From DAIDJM01 sp964250215 (lineage in GTDB: Bacteria > Pseudomonadota > Alphaproteobacteria > Acetobacterales > Acetobacteraceae): a stretch of DNA of 26,394 nt. The translations under genes and the position numbers were made by a program. This document shows, piece after piece, positions 7,900 through 15,445 of the stretch (position 1 is its first letter; the number at the start of each line of letters is the position of its first letter). The notes under the pieces are model-generated. The model was not told the DNA's origin, did not search any database, and was given only the letters and a program-made list of their open reading frames with translations. The stretch is from positions 1-26,394 of the forward strand of contig CAXUEX010000023.1 of NCBI GenBank assembly GCA_964250215.1, in the 5' to 3' direction.

Positions 7900-7928
7900 T
7901 TGCGAGGGTGCCCCGGCCGGGGTATAGG
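7900..7928 (+). promoter_or_regulatory. sigma-70-type promoter for tRNA-Thr
   Basis: TTGCGA (7900-7905) and TATAGG (7923-7928) are separated by exactly 17 bases and end 10 bases before the tRNA 5' end. The position fits initiation just upstream of the mature tRNA. Spacer is G/C only. Confidence 0.6.
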
Positions 7929-7938
7929 CCGCGTCCGT

Positions 7939-8013
<75 letters not shown>

Positions 8014-8111
8014 GCTAGCCCGTTCGGATAGCCGGCCATGCGCATTTCTGCATCTTGCTGGGATTGATCCCACCGAAAATGGCCGCGCGGCAAACCCGCC
8101 GATTGTTGCGC

Positions 8112-8465
8112 ATGGCGCGGATCCTGGTCGTGGCGCTCAGCGCGGCCGGGTGCAGCGATCCTGGGTCCGTATGCACGTATCCGCAGTATTTTGCGGGTGC
8201 GCCTGCCACTCAGGTGGAAAATTTGACCCGCGTGTGCGCATGGCCGGCGCGGAAGATTGTGCCGGTGCTGGCCGACCAGCGTGCCGCGTGGCCCGGTGCG
8301 CCGGATCGGGTGCCGACAATGCTGGATGTGCAGGTCGCGGCGGCGCGGGGCGGCGTTCCGGCGGAGCGTGTGGCCGCCGCGCCGTTGCGCCCGCGCGCGA
8401 ACGGGCTTTGCCGGCAGCGGCCGAATGGCGAGGCGGCGCGGGGCGTGACGCTGGGGTTGTGCTAA
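8112..8465 (+). CDS. possible small exported lipoprotein, unknown
   Basis: The frame is open from a TTG at 8055. The ATG at 8112 gives a 117-aa protein opening with a short hydrophobic stretch and LSAAGCSDPGS, which looks like a weak lipobox with Cys near residue 13. The mature part has five further Cys residues and is Pro/Ala/Arg-rich at the end. I do not recognise it. Base use at third positions is less GC-biased than in neighbouring genes and no ribosome site is obvious, so it could be a fast-evolving or acquired gene, or not a gene. It lies between tRNA-Thr and the DUF6356 gene. ATG 8079 is another possible start. Confidence 0.4.
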   Translation: MARILVVALSAAGCSDPGSVCTYPQYFAGAPATQVENLTRVCAWPARKIVPVLADQRAAWPGAPDRVPTMLDVQVAAARGGVPAERVAAAPLRPRANGLCRQRPNGEAARGVTLGLC

Positions 8466-8515
8466 GCTGCGGCCGGCGGTTGCCTGCCCCTTGCGCGATG
8501 CGATCAAAATAACCC

Positions 8516-8530
8516 CGCTGGGAACCAGCG
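8516..8530 (-). terminator. hairpin after the DUF6356 gene
   Basis: CGCTGG (8516-8521), a GAA loop and CCAGCG (8525-8530) form a 6-bp stem one base past the DUF6356 stop. Read on the - strand it is followed by GGGTTATTTT, an interrupted T tract, so it is a plausible intrinsic terminator for that gene. Confidence 0.45.
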
Positions 8531-8531
8531 T

Positions 8532-8777
8532 TCAGGCGCCGCTGCGTGCCCGGCCCACCCTGGGTTCCGTGTGTGCGAGCCGCGCGCCCATGCGTTCATT
8601 CAGCCGCGCCACGGTCTGGCTCGCCGTGGTCTGGAATAGGCAGGGCACCAGCCCATGCACCAGGGCCGCGGTGCCGGCGCCCAGCAGCGCCAGGCTGAAG
8701 CGGAGGGCATGGCTCAGATGCTTGCCGTAGCTCTCCCCCAGCGAGCGCGGGTGCTCTACAAAGATCGCTTGCAACAT
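8532..8777 (-). CDS. DUF6356 family small membrane protein
   Basis: This 81-aa protein matches the DUF6356 pattern: an N-terminal F-x-EHP-x-S-x-GESY-x-x-H block, one membrane span (about residues 27-48) ending in HGLVPCLF, then TTxSxTVxRLNERM. The function is unknown; the family is common in Alphaproteobacteria. The ATG at 8777 is chosen because family members begin directly with the short Met-hydrophobic-EHP segment; an ATG two codons upstream (8783) is also possible. It is transcribed away from the Lrp-type gene, sharing a ~100-bp intergenic region (8778-8881), so the regulator might act on it. Confidence 0.8.
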   Translation of the reverse strand: MLQAIFVEHPRSLGESYGKHLSHALRFSLALLGAGTAALVHGLVPCLFQTTASQTVARLNERMGARLAHTEPRVGRARSGA

Positions 8778-8881
8778 GGGCATTTCCCGGCCGAGATTTG
8801 TAAAACCTACGATACCCCAAACGGATTGGGATGTTTTCTCAAATGCCGCCCGAAGGGCTGTCCTGATTGGGAGATTCCACC

Positions 8882-9352
8882 ATGTCCGGCCCCTTGGCGC
8901 TCGATGCGATCGACCTGAAAATCCTCGCGCTGCTACAGGCCGATGCCTCGCTGCCCGTGGGCCAGATCGCGGAGCGCGTGAACCTCTCACAGAATGCGTG
9001 CTGGCGGCGGATTCGCATCCTGGAGGAGGCCGGCGTGGTGGCGCGCCGCGTGGCGTTGCTCGATCCGGCGAAACTAGGCTTGGCCATGACGGTGTTCGTC
9101 AGCCTCAAGCTCGCCGAACACACGCCGGACGGGCTGGAACGGCTGGCGCGGTGCGTGGCGGAGATGCCGGAGGCGGTGGAGTTCGTGCGGCTTACGGGCG
9201 AGTTCGATTATCTGCTGAAACTGCAACTATCGGATATCGCTGCCTACGATCGCGCTTACAAACGCCTGATCGGCTGCGGGCGGCTGGCGGACGTGCGGGC
9301 GGCGTTTGCCATGGAGGTGCTGAAGCGGACCACGGCGCTGCCGTTGCCCTAA
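8882..9352 (+). CDS. Lrp/AsnC-family transcriptional regulator
   Basis: This 156-aa protein has the two Lrp/AsnC parts. The N-terminal winged-type helix-turn-helix covers about residues 6-60 (LDAIDLKILALLQ, then LSQNACWRRIRILEEAGVV). The C-terminal RAM ligand-binding domain covers about 68-145 (VFVSLKL, then FVRLTGEFDYLLKL). Members bind amino acids and control transport or metabolism genes. The ATG at 8882 is preferred, with GGGAGA at 8869-8874 as ribosome site; a TTG at 8867 would add five residues and remove it. The target is unknown; the divergent DUF6356 gene and its own promoter are natural candidates. Its stop overlaps the stop of the opposing DUF1674 gene. Confidence 0.93.
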   Translation: MSGPLALDAIDLKILALLQADASLPVGQIAERVNLSQNACWRRIRILEEAGVVARRVALLDPAKLGLAMTVFVSLKLAEHTPDGLERLARCVAEMPEAVEFVRLTGEFDYLLKLQLSDIAAYDRAYKRLIGCGRLADVRAAFAMEVLKRTTALPLP

Positions 9353-9516
9353 AAATCGCTGCAACGCCCGTTCACCTCCCAATCGCCGTATCGCGTCGGC
9401 TCCGGCCCTTTCGGCCCGCCAATCTCGCGTGGCTTCGGCAAAGGATCGGGGCTGTGCGGCTTCGAGGCCCCGGCTTCTCCAGGCCGGACCCCTGGCTTTT
9501 CTTTGTCTTCGTCCAT
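9349..9516 (-). CDS. DUF1674 / SDHAF4-type succinate dehydrogenase assembly factor
   Basis: This 55-aa protein ends with the hallmark GGPKGPEPTRYGDWEVNGRC followed by SDF, the conserved C-terminal block of DUF1674 (SDHAF4/Sdh8). In mitochondria this factor binds the flavinylated SdhA subunit and helps assemble complex II; bacterial homologues are presumed similar. The N-terminal half is charged and Pro-rich, likely disordered until bound. ATG 9516 lies 2 nt after the ccmI stop; a GTG at 9522 overlapping that stop (GTGA) is an equally good start adding two residues. It is the last gene of the ccm operon. Its TAG shares two bases with the TAA of the opposing regulator gene. Confidence 0.88.
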   Translation of the reverse strand: MDEDKEKPGVRPGEAGASKPHSPDPLPKPREIGGPKGPEPTRYGDWEVNGRCSDF

Positions 9517-9518
9517 GC

Positions 9519-10256
9519 TCACGACCCGCCCGCCTCCAAAACCCGCTTCTCCGCCATCTTCCGCCATGGCGCATCCGGCGGCGCTTCGGCCAGGGCGCGG
9601 CGGAACAGCGCGCTGGCTTCCGGTGTGATCCGGCCGGAGGCTTCGGTGAGGATTTCGGCGGTTTCGGCGGCTAGTGTCGGATCGAAACGATCGGCCAGCA
9701 CGTGCTGGAACGCTGCCGCGGCTTCCGGGAGGCGGTTGCGGCGCAGTTCGGCGTCGCCCAGGATACTGTAGCCTTCCAACGCCTGCGGCGAATGCGGGTC
9801 CATCAGCGCCAGCCGGTTGCGCAACTGCCCGATCGCCTCGTCTTCCTTCGCCATCTCGGCCGGATCCGGCGCGGTCCCGCCGGCATCGGCGATCGGCGCG
9901 CGCGCGTCGGGCGGCGGCGGGCCTGGGTGGCCGGCCGACGCAATATAAAGCGCCACCGCGGCCGCGGGCACCCCGGCGGCGGTGATCCAGATCGCCAGCC
10001 GGCCCGAGCGCGGCGGCGGCGAATCGGTCAGTTCCGCGTCGGCAAGCAATCGCCGCTGCACTTCCAGCTTCGCGCCCGCGTGCTCCTCCGCCAGAATCCG
10101 GCCTTGCGCCAGATCGCGATCGAGTTCCGCGAGCTGCAAGCGATGCAGCGCCAGCGCCGCGTCGCGCCGTCCCCGCAAACGGCCGCCACGCGTAACAAAC
10201 ACCAGCAGCGGCGCCATCACGGCCGCCGCCACCGCCGCGATTGCCAGCCAGATCAT
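9519..10256 (-). CDS. ccmI: CcmI-like cytochrome c biogenesis protein (CycH)
   Basis: This 245-aa protein has an N-terminal membrane helix (residues 2-23), a cytoplasmic stretch with LHRLQLAELDRDLAQGRI typical of CcmI, a second membrane helix around 88-106 and a periplasmic TPR-like C-terminal domain (about 140-240: LEGYSILGDAELRRNRLPEAAAAF). CcmI holds the apocytochrome C-terminus and delivers it to the CcmF/H haem ligation complex. ATG 10256 overlaps the ccmH stop. Its C-terminal TPR part is short compared with rhizobial CycH (~370 aa) but in the range of many alphaproteobacteria. Confidence 0.9.
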   Translation of the reverse strand: MIWLAIAAVAAAVMAPLLVFVTRGGRLRGRRDAALALHRLQLAELDRDLAQGRILAEEHAGAKLEVQRRLLADAELTDSPPPRSGRLAIWITAAGVPAAAVALYIASAGHPGPPPPDARAPIADAGGTAPDPAEMAKEDEAIGQLRNRLALMDPHSPQALEGYSILGDAELRRNRLPEAAAAFQHVLADRFDPTLAAETAEILTEASGRITPEASALFRRALAEAPPDAPWRKMAEKRVLEAGGS

Positions 10257-10702
10257 CTGTGCGTCAGCGTCTCCAGCCGCGCCCGCTCGGCTTCGTTCAG
10301 CGGTGCCGGCGCTGAGCCCTGCTTGCGGCGCGCGAGCCATGCCGCGGTGCCACCCAGCAGCAGGCCCAGCACCGGCGTGCCCCACAGCAGCGCCGTGGTC
10401 GGCGTGAACGGCGGGCTGAGGCGGATAAAATTGCCGTAACGCGCCACCATCCAGCCGATGATCTGCCGGTTGGAGTCGCCGGCCTTCACGCGCTCGCGCA
10501 CGATCTGCCGCAAATCGTGCGCCAGCGGCGCCTGGCTGTCCTCGATGGATTCGTTCTGGCAGACGAGGCAGCGGAGCTGGCTGCCCACAGCCTCGGCGCG
10601 GGCTTCCAGCGCGGGATCGGGCAGCATCTCCTTTGGATCGTCCACCGCTAACGCCGGCACCGCAACCAGCAGCGCGAGCGCGAAAATATAGCCGCGTATC
10701 AT
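10253..10702 (-). CDS. ccmH: CcmH/CcmL thiol oxidoreductase of the haem ligation complex
   Basis: This 149-aa protein has a signal peptide (to about residue 19, AVPALA), the redox motif LRC45-L-V-C48-QNES with the following SQAPLAHDLR, the GWMVARYGNFIRLSPPF block and one C-terminal membrane helix (about 105-123). It reduces apocytochrome CXXCH thiols in the periplasm so that CcmF can attach haem. Start and stop both overlap neighbours (ATGA), giving tight coupling with ccmG and ccmI. Confidence 0.95.
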   Translation of the reverse strand: MIRGYIFALALLVAVPALAVDDPKEMLPDPALEARAEAVGSQLRCLVCQNESIEDSQAPLAHDLRQIVRERVKAGDSNRQIIGWMVARYGNFIRLSPPFTPTTALLWGTPVLGLLLGGTAAWLARRKQGSAPAPLNEAERARLETLTHR

Positions 10703-11298
10703 CCGCCCGCCCCAAGCGCAGAACGGTCGGCAACCGTGGCCTGCAACGCCCGTTGCAACGGACCGCGCACGATATCGTCGGTCAGCGGCCCGGCCACATG
10801 CCAGGCGATGCGGCCGTTGCGATCGATCAGAAAGCTTTCCGGCACGCCGTACACGCCGAAATCGATCGCCACCCGGCCAGGCTGGTCGTTGGCGATCCGA
10901 GCATACGGATTGCCATACTGGCCAAGAAATTTCTCGGCGTTCGGCAGCTTGTCCTCATAGGCGATGCCCCATAGCGTCAGGCCGAGCTGCCCCACGCCGG
11001 CCAGCACGTCGGCCTCCTGCGCGCAGGGAATGCACCAGGACGCAAAAAAATTCACCAGCACCGGCTGCTTCGCGGCTTCCGCCTTCAATGCCGCGGTGGA
11101 AAAACCCGGATGCGACCCCAGCCCAGGCAGATCGAATTGCGGCACCTCGTGGCCCAGCATCGTGTCGCCGATGGCGTGCGGATCGAATTTGCCGCTGCCC
11201 ATCCGGTTCAGCATGGCCAGGAACGCGGCGCCGGCGGCCGCGACAAATCCCAAAGGCACCAGCAGCAGCAGTCGCCGCCGCGCCATACTGCCGCTCAT
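10699..11298 (-). CDS. ccmG: CcmG/DsbE, membrane-anchored thioredoxin-like protein
   Basis: This 199-aa protein has an N-terminal anchor (residues 9-30) and a thioredoxin fold with the active site W88-C89-I-P-C92 and the cis-Pro region GVYGVPESFLIDRNG. It acts in the periplasm as the dedicated reductant for cytochrome c maturation, receiving electrons from CcdA or DsbD-type proteins and passing them to CcmH. Met5 (MARRR) could be the true start; ATG 11298 is kept because it overlaps the ccmF stop. Confidence 0.95.
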   Translation of the reverse strand: MSGSMARRRLLLLVPLGFVAAAGAAFLAMLNRMGSGKFDPHAIGDTMLGHEVPQFDLPGLGSHPGFSTAALKAEAAKQPVLVNFFASWCIPCAQEADVLAGVGQLGLTLWGIAYEDKLPNAEKFLGQYGNPYARIANDQPGRVAIDFGVYGVPESFLIDRNGRIAWHVAGPLTDDIVRGPLQRALQATVADRSALGAGG

Positions 11299-13253
11299 GC
11301 CGGCACGCCGGCCACGCGCGCGCGCGAAGGCGCCCCCACGCGCAACCGCCGGTCGACCAGTGAAAGCGCGCCGCCGGCCGCCATGATCAGCGCGCCGAGC
11401 CAGATCCAGGGCGCCAGCGGGTTGATGTGGAAGCGCAGCACGGCGCTGCCGTCCCGTTCTTCGCCCAGCACCACATAGAGGTCGCGCAGCAGGTTGGTAC
11501 GGATCGAAACGTCGCTCGTGATCTGGTTCTGCAACGGGAAATGCCGGCGCGAGGGATGCACGATCGCCAGCGGTCGGCCGTCATATTTGATGTAGATGTC
11601 GGCCACGCGCGCGTCGTAGTTCGGGCCCGGCACATCGCGCACGTTCAGCAGCGTGAAATCGTAGGCGCCGAGCGTGGCGTGATCGCCGGGCTTGATCGCC
11701 ACGATTTTCGATTGCGCCAGCGAAACGCCCGCGATTCCGGCGATCGTCACCCCCATACCCGCGTGCGCAATGGCCGCTCCCAGCACGGCGGTGGGTAGGC
11801 CTCGCGCGCGGCGGAAGCTGCTCGCCATCGGCGCGCGGAACAGCAGCGTCCGTTCCACCACTTCGGCGAACGATCCCAGGATCAGCCAGGTCGCCACGCC
11901 AAAGGCCAGCGCCGGCACGATTTTCATGCCGATCGCACAACCGCCCGCCACGATCAGCGCGATCAGCCCGGCCCACCAGGCGTGGGCCAGCACCGGCCGC
12001 AACCGCGCCCGCTTCCACGGCAGCAGCGGCCCCATCGCCATCACCGCGAAGGTCGGGATCGCCAACGGAAACACGGTGGCATTGAAGAACGGCGCGCCGA
12101 CGCTGATCTTCTGCCCCAGCAGCAGATCGGCGAACGGCGGATACATGGTGCCCATGACGATCACGGCGCAGATCGAGCACAGAAGAATGTTGTTCAGCAC
12201 CAGCGCGCCCTCGCGCGAAAGCGGCGCGAAGATGCCACCCGAGGCCAATCGCGGCGCACGGATCGCGAACAGCAGCAGCGAGCCGCCGATCACCAGCGCC
12301 AGCAGCGAGAGAATGAAAATGCCGCGCGCCGGATCGTTAGCGAAGGCATGCACCGAATTGAGAATGCCCGAGCGCACCAGGAATGTGCCGGACAGCGAGA
12401 GCGAGAACGTGCCGATGGCCAGCAGCACCGTCCAGATTTTCAGGCTTTCGCGCTTCTCCACCACGATCGCGGAATGCACCAGCGCCGTGCCGGTCAGCCA
12501 TGGCATCAGCGAAGCGTTCTCCACCGGATCCCAGAACCAGTAGCCGCCCCAGCCGAGCTCGTAATACGCCCACCACGATCCCAGCGCGATCCCGCAGGTG
12601 AGAAATGCCCACGAAACCAGCGCCCAGGGCCGCACCCAGCGCCCCCAGGCCGCGTCGATGCGCCCCTCCAGCAGGGCGGCGACCGCAAAGGCGAACGGCA
12701 CCGCGAAGCCGACATAGCCGGTGTAGAGAATTGGCGGATGGAACGCCAAGCCCGGATCCTGCAACAACGGGTTCATGCCCTGGCCATCGCCGGGGACCGG
12801 CCAGCCACGCGAGAACGGATCGGAAGTGGTGATTGCGAACAGCAGGAAGCCGGCGGAGGTGCCGCCGAGCACGCCCAAAACGCGCGCCCGCAACGCACTG
12901 GGCAAGTTCCGTCCAAACAACGAAACCGCGCCGCCGCACAGCGCCAGGATCAGGCCCCAGAGCAGTATCGAGCCCTCGTGGTTGCCCCAGGTGCCGGTGA
13001 TCTTGTAGAGCAGCGGTTTCGCGATCGCACTGTTCTCGGCGATGTTCACCACGCTGAAATCGTTGTGCACCGCGGCCCATACCAACGCCGCTGCGGCCCC
13101 TAGCAGTGCCAGCAACTGTCCCACCGCGATGCCCGGGGTGGCCGCCATCAGCCGCACATCCCGCCGGTGCGCGCCCCAGATGCCGATGCCGGCTTGCGCG
13201 AACGCAAGGCAGCAGGCCATGGCGAGGGCGAAATGACCGAGTTCGGGTATCAT
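11295..13253 (-). CDS. ccmF: CcmF, haem lyase subunit
   Basis: This 652-aa polytopic protein carries the haem-handling WWD domain (WWAYYELGWGGYWFWDPVEN, about residues 228-247, then ASLMPWL) and many membrane helices, close to the normal CcmF length of ~650. It joins haem from CcmE to apocytochrome c together with CcmH and CcmI. The N-terminal segment MIPELGHFALAMA is typical. The C-terminal part (about 520-610) is the large periplasmic domain. ATG 13253 overlaps the ccmE stop. Confidence 0.96.
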   Translation of the reverse strand: MIPELGHFALAMACCLAFAQAGIGIWGAHRRDVRLMAATPGIAVGQLLALLGAAAALVWAAVHNDFSVVNIAENSAIAKPLLYKITGTWGNHEGSILLWGLILALCGGAVSLFGRNLPSALRARVLGVLGGTSAGFLLFAITTSDPFSRGWPVPGDGQGMNPLLQDPGLAFHPPILYTGYVGFAVPFAFAVAALLEGRIDAAWGRWVRPWALVSWAFLTCGIALGSWWAYYELGWGGYWFWDPVENASLMPWLTGTALVHSAIVVEKRESLKIWTVLLAIGTFSLSLSGTFLVRSGILNSVHAFANDPARGIFILSLLALVIGGSLLLFAIRAPRLASGGIFAPLSREGALVLNNILLCSICAVIVMGTMYPPFADLLLGQKISVGAPFFNATVFPLAIPTFAVMAMGPLLPWKRARLRPVLAHAWWAGLIALIVAGGCAIGMKIVPALAFGVATWLILGSFAEVVERTLLFRAPMASSFRRARGLPTAVLGAAIAHAGMGVTIAGIAGVSLAQSKIVAIKPGDHATLGAYDFTLLNVRDVPGPNYDARVADIYIKYDGRPLAIVHPSRRHFPLQNQITSDVSIRTNLLRDLYVVLGEERDGSAVLRFHINPLAPWIWLGALIMAAGGALSLVDRRLRVGAPSRARVAGVPA

Positions 13254-13741
13254 GGCAGCGCGTCGGCCGGGGTTTTCGCCTCGGATACGTGGGTCTCGGC
13301 GCCTTTCAACCAGTAGCCGCGTTTCTTCAGCGCGTCCGCCACATCCTTTGGCATGTAGTTCTCATCGTGCTTGGCCAGAACCTCGTCGGCGCGGAAGCTG
13401 CCATTAGGCGCCAGCTCGCCCAGCGCCACGACACCCTGACCCTCGCGGAACAGGTCCGGCAGGATGCCGACATACGAGACCGGAATGGACTTCTTTCCGT
13501 CCGTCACTTCAAAATTCGCCACCGGCTGGCCGTCCTCGGTGCCGCGATGCACCGATCCCGCCTGCACCATGCCGCCCAGCCGGATCGTGTGCCCTGGCGC
13601 CGGCGCCCTCTCGGCGATGTCGGCCGGGGTCATAAAGAACACGATGGAGCTGCGGAACGCGGTGAGCGCCAGCGCGGTGGCGCTGCCCAGGCCCAGGCCG
13701 CAGGCCAGCACGATCATCAGCCGGCGATGCTTGCGCGTCAT
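13250..13741 (-). CDS. ccmE: CcmE, periplasmic haem chaperone
   Basis: This 163-aa protein has an N-terminal anchor (about residues 9-29), an OB-fold periplasmic domain and the haem-binding motif H125-D-E-N-Y129, where His covalently carries haem and Tyr is an axial ligand. MTPADIAERAPAPG and RLGGMVQAGSV are family blocks. It takes haem from CcmABCD and gives it to CcmF. The C-terminal tail after ALKKRGYWLKG is flexible. ATG and stop overlap ccmD and ccmF respectively. Confidence 0.96.
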   Translation of the reverse strand: MTRKHRRLMIVLACGLGLGSATALALTAFRSSIVFFMTPADIAERAPAPGHTIRLGGMVQAGSVHRGTEDGQPVANFEVTDGKKSIPVSYVGILPDLFREGQGVVALGELAPNGSFRADEVLAKHDENYMPKDVADALKKRGYWLKGAETHVSEAKTPADALP

Positions 13742-13875
13742 GCGTCGCCCCGCCGATCCAGCGCGCGAAGCCGAGACGTGGCGCGCGAAAGCCGTGCCGC
13801 GGATCCGAAGCCCAGGGCAAGCGCCACCACCAGAAAAATCCCGTAAGCGCCGACGATATAGGGAAGGTGGGTCAT
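13738..13875 (-). CDS. ccmD: CcmD, small membrane protein of haem exporter
   Basis: This 45-aa protein has one membrane helix (about residues 5-24) with a periplasmic N-terminus and a basic cytoplasmic tail (RLSRATSRLRALDRR), as expected for CcmD. CcmD is needed to release haem-loaded CcmE from CcmABC. The HLPYIVGAYG opening is typical. It lies between ccmC and ccmE and overlaps both by 4 bases (ATGA). Confidence 0.9.
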   Translation of the reverse strand: MTHLPYIVGAYGIFLVVALALGFGSAARLSRATSRLRALDRRGDA

Positions 13876-14639
13876 GCCGCGCGCTCCGCCTGCGCCCGCA
13901 GCAGCGCCGCGATGCGCCGCTCCGTCACCGCCGCGCGCAGGCGCGCCGTGATCAGCGCGCCGAAGCCGAAGCCGAAGCCCACGATGCACACGAACAGCGG
14001 CCACAGCATGGACCACGCGATGGTGGGCGAACCCGTGAGCGTGATGCTCGCGGGCTGGTGCAGCGTGTTCCACCACTCCACGGAATACTTGATGATCGGC
14101 AGATCGATTGCGCCGATCAACGCCAGAATGGCGCCGGCGCGATAGCCGCGCTCCGGATCGTCGAACGCGCGCACCAGCAGAACGTGGCCCAAATAGAGGA
14201 AGAACAGCACCAGCACGCTGGTGAGCCGCGCGTCCCACACCCACCAGGCGCCCCACATCGGCTTGCCCCAGAGGCTGCCGGAAGCCAGGCAGAGCAGGGA
14301 AGCGGCCGCGCCGACCGGCCCGATCTCCACGGCGGCGAGATCGGCCAGCGGATGCCGCCAGACCAGCGAAATCAGCGAGACCAAGGCCAGCGCCGCATAG
14401 CCGCTCTCGGCCAGGATCGCGGACGGCACGTGGATATACATGATGCGCATCGCGTCATGCTGCTGGTAATCGGCCGGTGCCAGAAACAGCCCGGCCAGCA
14501 GCCCGGCCGTGGTCAGCCCCAGGCCAGGCCAGGTGAGCCACGGCTGCAGCCGCGCGGCCAGCCGCAGGAAGCGCCCGGGGTTGGCGAAGCGGTGCAGCCC
14601 CCGGCCGCGGCGGGGAGCGGTAAGCGTGCCGGCGTCCAT
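13872..14639 (-). CDS. ccmC: CcmC, haem transfer protein
   Basis: This 255-aa protein has six membrane helices and the CcmC WWD motif (KPMWGAWWVWDARLTSVLVL), together with MRIMYIHVPSA and IIKYSVEWWNTLHQPASI, which hold the conserved periplasmic His residues. CcmC places haem onto CcmE. It is the first gene of this operon; ccmA and ccmB, often upstream, are absent. The intergenic region 14640-14732 must carry this operon's promoter and that of the divergent YciI-like gene, but I could not assign clear -35/-10 boxes. Confidence 0.96.
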   Translation of the reverse strand: MDAGTLTAPRRGRGLHRFANPGRFLRLAARLQPWLTWPGLGLTTAGLLAGLFLAPADYQQHDAMRIMYIHVPSAILAESGYAALALVSLISLVWRHPLADLAAVEIGPVGAAASLLCLASGSLWGKPMWGAWWVWDARLTSVLVLFFLYLGHVLLVRAFDDPERGYRAGAILALIGAIDLPIIKYSVEWWNTLHQPASITLTGSPTIAWSMLWPLFVCIVGFGFGFGALITARLRAAVTERRIAALLRAQAERAA

Positions 14640-14732
14640 GTCGCCTCTTTCTACTGTGCCCGGGCCGCCGTTTGAAGCGGCCGCCGCGGCCCTTTAAGCT
14701 TGGGGCTCCCGCCCCTTTGCCGAGTCCCGCCC

Positions 14733-15026
14733 ATGCTGTTCGTTCTCGTCTGCACAGACAAGCCCGGCAGCCTGGAGCTGCGGCTCGCCACCCGCGGCGC
14801 GCATATCGCCTATCTCGAGACCTATGCCGACAAAATCGTCCATGCCGGTCCGTTGCTGGATACCGATACACGCCCGTGCGGCAGCCTGCTCGTGATCGAC
14901 GTGGCGGACCGCGCCGCGGCCGAAGGTTTCGCGGCCGCCGATCCGTATCACCGCGCTGGCCTGTTCGAATCCGTAATCATCCGCGGCCATCGCGTGGTGT
15001 ACCGTGACGGCGCTATCGCGCCGTGA
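14733..15026 (+). CDS. YciI-like protein
   Basis: This 97-aa protein has the YciI fold pattern: a first beta strand MLFVLVCTDKPG, the R-x3-R-x2-H-x2-YL motif ending in H24, then GPLLD, a GSLLVIDV strand and ADPYHRAGLFESVIIRG. The His and a nearby Asp are the proposed catalytic pair in the family, whose reactions are mostly unknown. ATG 14733 is supported by family length; an upstream ATG at 14700 would add 11 unlikely residues. Its TGA overlaps the GTG start of the EVE-domain gene, a pairing often seen in alphaproteobacteria. Confidence 0.9.
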   Translation: MLFVLVCTDKPGSLELRLATRGAHIAYLETYADKIVHAGPLLDTDTRPCGSLLVIDVADRAAAEGFAAADPYHRAGLFESVIIRGHRVVYRDGAIAP

Positions 15027-15445
15027 ATTACTGGCTGGTGAAAACCGAACCCGACGCGTTCGGCTGGCCGCAACAGGTGGTAAACGGCGTGGAACCCTGG
15101 ACCGGCGTGCGCAATCACCAGGCCGCCGCAAATCTGCGCGCCATGCGACAGGGCGATCTTTCGTTCTTTTATCATTCCAACACCGGCAAGGAAATCGTCG
15201 GCATCGTGGAGGTGGCGCGCGAAGCCTATCCCGACCCCACGGCCAAGGACGGCAACTGGGTGTGCGTGGATATGCGCGCGCTGCGCCCGGTGCCGAAACC
15301 GGTCACGCTGGCGGCGATGAAGCAGGATGCGGCGCTGGAGGGGTTCGCGCTGCTGCGCCTGTCGCGGCTTTCGGTGGTGCCGGTTTCGGCCGCGCATTGG
15401 CGGCATATCTGCAAGCTGGGCGGCGTTCCCGCCGGCCGGGGTTGA
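15023..15445 (+). CDS. EVE-domain protein
   Basis: This 140-aa protein is a single EVE domain (PUA-like): MNYWLVKTEPDAFGW at the start, then VEPWTGVRNHQAAANLRAMR, GDLSFFYHSN, KEIVGIVEVAREAYPDPT and a final LRLSRLSVVPVSAAHW. EVE domains bind modified bases in DNA or RNA; in bacteria the standalone form is also linked to tRNA-related or stress roles, but the true ligand is unknown. The start is GTG 15023, overlapping the upstream stop (GTGA). Its own stop overlaps a TTG that starts the SDR gene. Confidence 0.93.
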   Translation: MNYWLVKTEPDAFGWPQQVVNGVEPWTGVRNHQAAANLRAMRQGDLSFFYHSNTGKEIVGIVEVAREAYPDPTAKDGNWVCVDMRALRPVPKPVTLAAMKQDAALEGFALLRLSRLSVVPVSAAHWRHICKLGGVPAGRG

